Shown: one piece after another, positions 20,770-25,925 of the stretch
How the letters are laid out: each line of letters opens with the position of its first letter
Position numbering within the stretch: position 1 is the stretch's first letter
Source: a virus
Virus record (IMG/VR): IMGVR_UViG_3300035182_000301
Location: 1 to 25,925 of that record
DNA: 25,925 nucleotides
Strand: one strand, 5' to 3'
The notes under the pieces: model-generated
The model's database searches: none
The model's input: only the letters and a program-made list of their open reading frames with translations
Told to the model about the DNA's origin: nothing
Translations under genes and position numbers: made by a program

Positions 20770-22617
20770 TCAGCGCAGCGCCGACGTGAGAGACGGATTG
20801 TTCAAGCCAAGCCCCCACATGATCTGATTCGGGCCGGATGGTGGTTTGGCGGCAGCGGTTGCTTGCCAGTTTGTGACAGACTCTGCAACCTTTTTACCGT
20901 CCAGATGCACGTGTGTATGAATCTCATGCTGGCTTTTTTCTGGGCCGGGCGGCAAATAACGTGATGCCGCCATAATATCAGAATCAGTAATCGGAACACC
21001 CGACGCCATCTTTGGCGATCTCGTCATTGACGCCATTGTCGACGCCAGGCCAGTTTTTGGCGCAAGATTATTTGCCGCAACGTTTTCTGCGAAGCTGAGT
21101 GGCTTTTTCTGATCGCCCGTCAGCCATTTATAAGCACCATAAACCGCCGCCCCTGCGGCGGCAAGACCAGCAAGGACAAGCACCACCGGGCCGAGCGCCG
21201 TGGCAACAGCACCAGCGCCTGCGGCAAGCGCAGGGAACGCTATCGAAATAATGCCGAGCGAAGCGACGAAACTTGTAACCGTGCCGACTACTGCCAGCAA
21301 TGCCCCGATCGCAGCAAAGAATCCGACGAATAGTTTTAGCGCGGTTGGATGAGCTTGAGCGGTGTTGACGATGGATTGGATGAACTCAACGATTTTGGGT
21401 AGCACGGTTAAGATCAGGGGGACAAGCTGCAAGCCGACGACTGTTTTCAGCGCATTCATGCGGGCGTGAATCGCCTTTTCTTGCATGGAAGGCGACATCT
21501 TCATGATTTCGCTGTAATTGTTGATACCCTTGGTGTCTTCAATCAACTTGCGGTCGCGCTGGAATTTCCAGTATTGCTCGGCCATCTGCACGCCCATAAA
21601 GCCGGCGGTTCGATTCTGGAAAAGATAGCTGATCGCCTGAACCTGCGATTGTCGGTCGGTGATCCCTGCCTTTTGCAGCGCTGGCATTAGGTAGGACTGT
21701 ACCCAATCGACCGGGTTTGACATGAAATCACGCCATCCTTTGATTCCGCCAGGCTCGACACCGCGCATCATATGGCTCTTCGTCCAGACAACCTTGCTTG
21801 GGTCAACGAGTCCGAGTTTTTGGAACATGCCGAGCGATTTCTGCGCCACGGTGCCCTGCACAATAGCCGCATACATGGACATCAGCGGATTCCCTGGGCC
21901 GCCTGTAGCGCCGCCCGATCCACCGCGAGACTTCATTTCCTGAATCAGAGTCGGAAGATAAAACTCGATGAATTCTTTGCTCCACCCCTGCGCCGCCGTG
22001 CGTCCATATTTGACGGCAGAGAGATAATCCGCGGCCTGTACCTTTCCACCGGATGCGATGATGCCTTTAGTGATCGCGTCGGCATAGCTGTTGAACATTT
22101 CCGGCGTCTTGGTTGCACCGATCATTTCCAGCGTTTTCGCAATCTCATAGGACTGATCGCCTTTCAGCCCGGCGTTGTTCAACACGCCTTCCATCCTGAG
22201 CACGGTTGGCAAGTTTTTAATGGCGTCTGCGGTGTCTCCAAACACCATGCGCAGGTGCATAATTGTGTCCAGCGCCTCGGTCGGGCTGGACGTGGGCACA
22301 GACCGGCCCACCGCCCACGCGGCCTTTTCGGCTGAACGCATGTCAGAAGGCGTCAATCCCATCTGCTTCATGCGTGCGATGCGCTGCTGATACTGCATTG
22401 CGGCATCAATGGACGGCTTTAGGGACGCCAGGATGCCGACACCGGCAGTGGCTGCGCCAAGGCCAATGCCGCCTAGCGCCTTGAATCGCGCCATCTTCGC
22501 CTGTAAGGTATCCACCTCACGCGAAACGGTGCGAAAATGCCCGGACATTGCCAACAGCCCGGCTGTTACACCGTCCAGCAAGGACAGTTTTATGCCGATC
22601 TTGTATGCCTCGAACAT
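20770..22617 (-). CDS. Tail tape measure protein
   Basis: A 615-residue tape measure that sets tail length. The N-terminus (MFEAYKIGIKLSLLDGVTAG) is followed by helical, polar sequence with RIARMKQMGLTPSDMRSAEK. Hydrophobic segments at about 400-530 include LKLFVGFFAAIGALLAVVGT, GIISIAFPALAAGAGAVATA and VVLVLAGLAAAGAAVYGAYK. I start it at ATG 22617, with AGGA 6 nt before it, and not at 22650, because the extra 11 residues have no ribosome binding site. At the usual ratio of about 0.15 nm per residue the tail would be roughly 90 nm; that is an estimate. The facing + strand gene starts 11 bases from it. Confidence 0.88.
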   Translation of the reverse strand: MFEAYKIGIKLSLLDGVTAGLLAMSGHFRTVSREVDTLQAKMARFKALGGIGLGAATAGVGILASLKPSIDAAMQYQQRIARMKQMGLTPSDMRSAEKAAWAVGRSVPTSSPTEALDTIMHLRMVFGDTADAIKNLPTVLRMEGVLNNAGLKGDQSYEIAKTLEMIGATKTPEMFNSYADAITKGIIASGGKVQAADYLSAVKYGRTAAQGWSKEFIEFYLPTLIQEMKSRGGSGGATGGPGNPLMSMYAAIVQGTVAQKSLGMFQKLGLVDPSKVVWTKSHMMRGVEPGGIKGWRDFMSNPVDWVQSYLMPALQKAGITDRQSQVQAISYLFQNRTAGFMGVQMAEQYWKFQRDRKLIEDTKGINNYSEIMKMSPSMQEKAIHARMNALKTVVGLQLVPLILTVLPKIVEFIQSIVNTAQAHPTALKLFVGFFAAIGALLAVVGTVTSFVASLGIISIAFPALAAGAGAVATALGPVVLVLAGLAAAGAAVYGAYKWLTGDQKKPLSFAENVAANNLAPKTGLASTMASMTRSPKMASGVPITDSDIMAASRYLPPGPEKSQHEIHTHVHLDGKKVAESVTNWQATAAAKPPSGPNQIMWGLGLNNPSLTSALR

Positions 22618-22627
22618 GGAGATTCCT

Positions 22628-22870
22628 ATGAAAAATTGGCCGTTCCCCACGCAGGGGAATCAGCGTCCGTGGTGGCTGACGCCATTGGGTTTGTTTGCAA
22701 CGACTGCTGCCATCATCCTGGTGCCGATCATCCTGCTGCTGCTGGCGCTGACCGGGTTATTCGTTTGGGCGATGTGGAACAGCGGAGGCGTGGGAATGTT
22801 TATTGCCGCTTTCGTCGTGGTCGGACTGGTGTTCATTCTTGCGGCAATCTGGGCAGCGATGCGGTCTTGA
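22628..22870 (+). CDS. Two-helix membrane protein, antisense in the tail operon
   Basis: An 80-residue protein on the + strand, while everything around it is on the - strand. ATG 22628 is preceded by GGAGA at a 5-6 nt spacing. It begins MKNWPFPTQGNQRPWW, then a long hydrophobic stretch (about 19-48, LGLFATTAAIILVPIILLLL), and a second one (about 55-77, VGMFIAAFVVVGLVFILAAI). Codon use is of a real gene (CTG, GCG, ATC), and the - strand here holds only short broken frames. Its end overlaps the end of the gp10-like gene by 38 bp. Form resembles a holin or a moron-type membrane protein, but no family is recognised and the function is unknown. Confidence 0.6.
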   Translation: MKNWPFPTQGNQRPWWLTPLGLFATTAAIILVPIILLLLALTGLFVWAMWNSGGVGMFIAAFVVVGLVFILAAIWAAMRS

Positions 22871-23309
22871 TCGCGCCGCCCAGGAAGGCGATTTGCACGC
22901 TCTCGCCCACTAGCTTGAGCACGTCCTGCGTCTTGCGCGATGCCGCCAGTCCAAGCACAGAACGCGGCGGGATCGTGCGCGTACCCAACTCCTGATAAAC
23001 CATCACGTCACTATCTGATCCCACCACGGCCTCAAGGCCGTGGACTTCGCGCGAGATGGAATTGCGCAAGTCTCCCGTTCGCAGTAGCGGATCATTCGGG
23101 GTGAACCCTAGTCGCACGCGCTCTTGCTTGGTGGCGTCCTTGAGTTCCGCCCATGGCTGAAACGGCCCCATGTCAGATCGCTGATACGTTCCGATCTCGG
23201 CTTTGGCCTCGCGCTCAATAGCAGCCGCCGCGGCATCAAGGGCGATGGATGCCACCGCAGGGATCGCCCGCGTTTCCAACATACGGGCAAACTGCTTGAG
23301 TTCCATCAT
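22833..23309 (-). CDS. HK97 gp10-like tail completion/joining protein
   Basis: A 158-residue protein with the gp10-like arrangement: a first helix (MMELKQFARMLETRAIPAVA), then DAAAAAIEREAKAEIGTYQR, GPFQPWAELKDATKQERVRL with PNDPLLRTGDLRNSISREVH (the P-L-x-R-T-G-x-L-R-x-S-I signature), then DVMVYQELGTRTIPPRSVLG (a Y-x-E-x-G-T-R-x-x-P-x-R-x pattern) and a final helix. I start it at ATG 23309, overlapping the stop of the frameshift product, since the longer frame to 23378 is part of that product's region. Such proteins complete or join the tail and head. Its place before the tape measure is unusual. Confidence 0.8.
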   Translation of the reverse strand: MMELKQFARMLETRAIPAVASIALDAAAAAIEREAKAEIGTYQRSDMGPFQPWAELKDATKQERVRLGFTPNDPLLRTGDLRNSISREVHGLEAVVGSDSDVMVYQELGTRTIPPRSVLGLAASRKTQDVLKLVGESVQIAFLGGAIKTASLPRLPQE

Positions 23310-23814
23310 GGCTTGTCCTCGAAGCGCATCGTCTGGGTGTTGAACTTGTGTCCCTGAAACTCGCTGAAAATAACGCACATTGCAGCTCGTTCCACGTCAT
23401 CGAGATTCATCGCAACATCCCACGGTACGCCGTTGTTCACCAGCCAGAGCGCTTCCTTGATGGCCGTGAAGCCTAGGGCTTTTTTATAGCCTCTCCGGCG
23501 TCCTCTTGCCTGACAAAGTTCTGCTGGATACCTTTCGCAAGCGCTTCCAAACCTTCTTCGTCCAACTTCTGAATGGCTGCGTCCAATTCGCGCTGATTGG
23601 AGAAGTTCACCACCTCGCCATCAATGGACTGGAGATACAGCAGCGGCATGACCATTGAGAGATAAGTTTGATTGCTCGAAGCGTCCGCCCCAAGCATGCG
23701 AACGAGCTGGTACTGCGCCAGCACGTTAGGTTTCCGCAGCGTCAGCACGCGCCCACGCGCATCCGTCACTTGCGCGTCAGCACTCTTTGCCTGCACATCA
23801 ACGACTTTAGCCAT
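23306..23814 (-). CDS. Tail chaperone -1 frameshift product (GT-like)
   Basis: Ribosomes that slip back one base at A AAA AAG (23485-23479) read past the zero-frame stop. The product then has 112 residues from the short gene plus 57 new ones: ALGFTAIKEALWLVNNGVPW, then DVAMNLDDVERAAMCVIFSE and FQGHKFNTQTMRFEDKP, ending at TGA 23308-23306. The extension has a clear protein signature (VPWDVA...LDDVERAA), matching the second domain of phage tail chaperones, yet it has no start of its own. It should bind the tape measure and tube during tail assembly. The stop overlaps the gp10-like ATG, as expected for a functional unit. Confidence 0.85.
23473..23814 (-). CDS. Tail assembly chaperone, short form (G-like, Mu gp41-like)
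   Basis: A 113-residue protein in the position of Mu gp41, between tube and tape measure. The N-terminus (MAKVVDVQAKSADAQVTDAR) is beta-rich, followed by LTLRKPNVLAQYQLVRMLGA and a helical part with YLSMVMPLLYLQSIDGEVVN. The chain ends AGEAIKKP. It should coat the tape measure before the tube polymerises and be lost from the finished tail. ATG 23814 overlaps the tube stop (TAATG). The slippery heptamer lies five codons from the end. Confidence 0.85.
   Translation of the reverse strand: MAKVVDVQAKSADAQVTDARGRVLTLRKPNVLAQYQLVRMLGADASSNQTYLSMVMPLLYLQSIDGEVVNFSNQRELDAAIQKLDEEGLEALAKGIQQNFVRQEDAGEAIKKP
23479..23485 (-). promoter_or_regulatory. Programmed -1 frameshift site A AAA AAG
   Basis: On the - strand the codons are ATA AAA AAG CCC TAG, so the heptamer A AAA AAG is in the X XXY YYZ register. 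A AAA AAG is a very slippery sequence in bacteria. The stop TAG comes one codon after it. In the shifted frame reading continues for 57 codons. A small possible stem (AAGCC/GGCTT, loop CTA) overlaps its 3' edge; I see no strong pseudoknot by eye. Confidence 0.85.
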
Positions 23815-24248
23815 TAGGACACCTTCACGCGCTGCGATGCGACAACATCAACGGACTGGCCTACCTTATCGTCGCCCTTCCATGTGCCCATTTTGGTCGG
23901 CACGATCTGCACGCCGGTGTAGTGGTAGGTGTTCACGCTGCCGTCCACTTCGGATATGCTCTCCACGATGGTGCCGCCCGGGATTGTCGAGCCGTTGGCG
24001 TAGAAAGCAGCCTCGAAAGCCGCATAAAAATCATCAAGCTGCGAACTGTTGCGGTCGAATTGCAGTGTGCCTTTCCACCCCTGCGGGAATATCAAGTGTG
24101 TAGGCGTGCCATTTATCGGCACGATCATTTCGGTTTTTGTGACAGGCTCGAAAGACGCCTCGATCAAATTTATGGTGGAGACTTTGCCGTTTGGCAGCGT
24201 CATTTGCAGGCTGTAATCCCTGCCTGTGTTGAATCCATTTAGTGGCAT
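23814..24248 (-). CDS. Tail tube protein (Mu M-like)
   Basis: A 144-residue protein with the usual tail-tube layout: GRDYSLQMTLPNGKVSTINL and IEASFEPVTKTEMIVPINGT first, then HLIFPQGWKGTLQFDRNSSQ, LDDFYAAFEAAFYANGSTIP, and SISEVDGSVNTYHYTGVQIV, KMGTWKGDDKVGQSVDVVAS. This pattern (GW-x-G-x-x-x-x-R, then DGS, Y-x-Y-x-G-V) marks the Mu-like inner tube. Hexamer rings of it stack inside the sheath. GGAG lies 8 nt before ATG 24248. Two terminators separate it from the sheath gene, so its transcription probably depends on read-through or a promoter of its own. Confidence 0.88.
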   Translation of the reverse strand: MPLNGFNTGRDYSLQMTLPNGKVSTINLIEASFEPVTKTEMIVPINGTPTHLIFPQGWKGTLQFDRNSSQLDDFYAAFEAAFYANGSTIPGGTIVESISEVDGSVNTYHYTGVQIVPTKMGTWKGDDKVGQSVDVVASQRVKVS

Positions 24249-24267
24249 TTTCGGCGCTCCGAATATG

Positions 24268-24316
24268 AAAAAACCCGCACGCAGCAGGCATAAAAAAGCC
24301 GCATCGAAGTGCGGCT
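24268..24316 (-). terminator. Tandem intrinsic terminators between sheath and tube
   Basis: First in the direction of transcription: AGCCGCA and TGCGGCT (exact 7-bp stem, loop CTTCGA; + positions 24297-24316) followed by six T (24297-24292, one shared with the stem). Second: CCTGC and GCGGG (5 bp, one T-G pair, loop TGCGT; 24274-24288) followed by six T (24273-24268). Both have the standard stem and T-run. They lie after the sheath stop (24340) and before the tube ATG (24248). Confidence 0.85.
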
Positions 24317-24339
24317 GTGATATCTGAAATGGCTGTTAA

Positions 24340-25884
24340 TTACTGCGGCGAGTTGGATGTAACGGTCACGCTGCCGCCGCCTTCCATGTTCACGACAAAG
24401 AAGCGGACGGTGTTAAGATATTTAACCTTAACATCGGCCTGCAAGTATCCAAGCGCCACTCGGGCGGGTGTGTTATTGTTGGCGTCTACCTGCACGCTGA
24501 ACGCGCCTTGCGCCACGGGGTTGTTCGGGTCTCCAATCCACCCCTGCTGGTATTGCGACAGCAGGAATCCGTCGAGTCCACCCTTGACCTGTTTGCGCAA
24601 GTCGGCAGTCTGCGGCTGACCGACCACCGCACCGAGGGACGATTGCGCTAGGCTGAACGCCAGGTAATTCGTCATCTTGGTGTAGGTGTCATCGTTCTGC
24701 GTCGGATTGCTGGCCGTGTTCAGGCCAGTGCGCGCCGAGAAATACGGGCCGCCGGGGGAGTTCGCCGCCAGCACATCGAGCCTGGACGTAAACACCTGCT
24801 GAATCTCTGCGCTGCTGTAGGGAATCTGCGTCTGGCTGCGCTGCGTGGCAATCATCGTCGCCAGCGGCTTATTGAGGTTGCTGTAGGGCGGAATCAGCGA
24901 GGCGGACTGTGCGGCGCTCCATGTTGCGGGGGAAAGCATGCGCTGCACGCCGTTGTACGAGTCGTAGAAATAGCCCCAATCTCCCACCAGCACCTTGATG
25001 CCATAGCCGTCCACGCCAGCCGATACCAAAGCCGCGGCGCTGGCCGTGATGCTGGTGCTGGGCGGGTTCGCGGCATGGGCATATGCACCGATCTGCTCGG
25101 CAAAAGTAAGCATGCCAGGCCAGTGTGTCGAGGTGGTGTGATCCAGCAAAGTAAAGTTACTGGCATTGGAGCCGCGCAGCGCATACATGCCGGTGCGCGT
25201 GGTGCCGTCCGATCCAAGCAGCATCGTATCTGTCACGTTCGATGCGCCGTCCGAGCCGCCCGTCATGGTGTAGGCCGTGAGGTTGGGTGTGCCAGTTCCA
25301 GCGCCTGCGGCGGCGTGAACGATGGCAGACGGGCCGCGAACGCCATTCTGTCCGTTATTGACGGCATTCGCAGCGTTCACATACAGCGCGTTTCCTGAGC
25401 CGGTCAGATTGTCGAAGATTTCCTGGGTGTAGCCAGCGCGCTGAATAACCAACTTGTAGCTGTTCGCGGCGGTGCCGGTAGCAAACTGCGCGGTGATCGT
25501 GTTGCCAACGATGCCGGAATACAGGGCGGACAGAATCAGCGCTGCGACAGGCGTAGTTTCCGTGTCCATCATGGTCACGGTCGCGGCAACATCAGTGCCG
25601 TCCGTCACACGAACCGCGGCAATCTGCGTCACGCCCTCGCCGAATGCCAGCGTGCAAGCGGTTGCCAGATCATGCGATCGCACCGTCATGTTTCCCAGCG
25701 ACTGAGCGGCAGTCTGAGGAGATCCGATAACCATCGGCGCATTGACAGGCCCCCATGAAGCCACCCCGACCAGGCCGAGGATGCCGGTCGGGATGCCGTT
25801 GATAAGGATCGTACGCGGCGGAACGATGTTGACGTAGAGGTCGGGCGCTTGCGGCAGCGATTGGCCGAATTGATAAACTGGCAT
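24340..25884 (-). CDS. Contractile tail sheath protein (Mu L-like)
   Basis: A 514-residue sheath protein. The N-terminus MPVYQFGQSLPQAPDLYVNI, RTILINGIPTGILGLVGVAS and WGPVNAPMVIGSPQTAAQSL match Mu L-type sheaths. A variable surface domain sits in the middle (about 100-260). The conserved C-terminal part includes PLATMIATQRSQTQIPYSSA, PGGPYFSARTGLNTASNPTQ with NDDTYTKMTNYLAFSLAQSS (about 375-425), and VKVKYLNTVRFFVVNMEGG near the end. It stacks around the tube and contracts. AGGA is 7-8 nt before ATG 25884. The stop is followed by tandem terminators. Confidence 0.93.
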   Translation of the reverse strand: MPVYQFGQSLPQAPDLYVNIVPPRTILINGIPTGILGLVGVASWGPVNAPMVIGSPQTAAQSLGNMTVRSHDLATACTLAFGEGVTQIAAVRVTDGTDVAATVTMMDTETTPVAALILSALYSGIVGNTITAQFATGTAANSYKLVIQRAGYTQEIFDNLTGSGNALYVNAANAVNNGQNGVRGPSAIVHAAAGAGTGTPNLTAYTMTGGSDGASNVTDTMLLGSDGTTRTGMYALRGSNASNFTLLDHTTSTHWPGMLTFAEQIGAYAHAANPPSTSITASAAALVSAGVDGYGIKVLVGDWGYFYDSYNGVQRMLSPATWSAAQSASLIPPYSNLNKPLATMIATQRSQTQIPYSSAEIQQVFTSRLDVLAANSPGGPYFSARTGLNTASNPTQNDDTYTKMTNYLAFSLAQSSLGAVVGQPQTADLRKQVKGGLDGFLLSQYQQGWIGDPNNPVAQGAFSVQVDANNNTPARVALGYLQADVKVKYLNTVRFFVVNMEGGGSVTVTSNSPQ

Positions 25885-25906
25885 GATGATATCCTTTGGT
25901 TGTAAA

Positions 25907-25925
25907 TCAGATCAGCGCGCCCGAT
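25907..25925 (-). other. Possible 3' end of an upstream gene, running off the edge
   Basis: Upstream of the sheath gene the - strand has two candidate frames that end near the edge (one reading ...SGALI then TGA at 25909-25907). In Mu-like phages a short gene (DUF2635, gp38-like) precedes the sheath. Only a few codons are visible, so it cannot be identified. Confidence 0.2.

Noticed and set aside
21772-22335. + strand ORF of 187 residues inside the tape measure gene
   Set aside because: Antisense frame without motif; kept apart from the real + strand membrane gene at 22628, which has a ribosome binding site and no competing - strand frame.
22409-22627. Longer + strand start for the membrane protein (from 22409)
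   Set aside because: That extension is antisense to the tape measure N-terminus; the ribosome binding site points to ATG 22628.
1-25925. Integrase, attachment sites, tRNA genes or insertion sequences
   Set aside because: I looked for these and saw no supporting sequence in the window, so prophage status and integration site cannot be decided.

Overview
The window is part of the genome of a tailed phage or prophage with a contractile, Mu-like tail, most likely infecting a Gram-negative proteobacterium. The phage call rests on an unbroken late operon in Mu-type order: sheath, tube, frameshifted tail chaperone, tape measure, DNA-circulation-like protein, hub, spike, GPW/gp25, baseplate J, tail protein I, fibre. 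The Gram-negative host is inferred from a lipobox-bearing lysis-region lipoprotein and the Mu-like tail; a betaproteobacterium is only a guess. I saw no integrase, attachment site, tRNA, capsid or terminase gene; the head genes probably lie beyond the right edge.

Left part (1-5045, + strand): a tightly packed early/replication block. It holds a small zinc-finger protein (open at the left edge), a small membrane protein, an AlpA-type regulator, a Rad52-like single-strand annealing protein, a Gp157-like protein, a SNF2-type helicase, an SPPF-type DNA methyltransferase and several tiny membrane or hypothetical proteins. Stop/start overlaps (ATGA, GTGA) tie the helicase to Gp157 on one side and to the methyltransferase on the other.

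Right part (5042-25925, - strand): one late operon read from right to left. 15.9-25.9 kb encodes the tail and baseplate. 13.1-15.8 kb encodes a fibre, a glycine-rich tip or adhesin and a small fibre-associated protein. 10.5-13.1 kb is a lysis-like block: an XhlA-like coiled-coil membrane protein, a P5-like protein, an HNH nuclease, a holin-like protein, a lipoprotein, a DUF1353 protein and a 48-residue protein. 5.0-10.5 kb holds six further proteins that look like virion appendages. The two operons converge with their stop codons overlapping by three bases.

The most notable signals are these: a programmed -1 frameshift at A AAA AAG that makes a G/GT-like pair of tail chaperones; a well-formed two-helix membrane-protein gene on the opposite strand inside the tail operon; intrinsic terminators placed inside the tail operon (a tandem pair between sheath and tube, one before the fibre); an eleven-unit 10-bp tandem repeat inside the lysis block; and a perfect 10-bp inverted repeat that would mask the ribosome binding site of a small early ORF.
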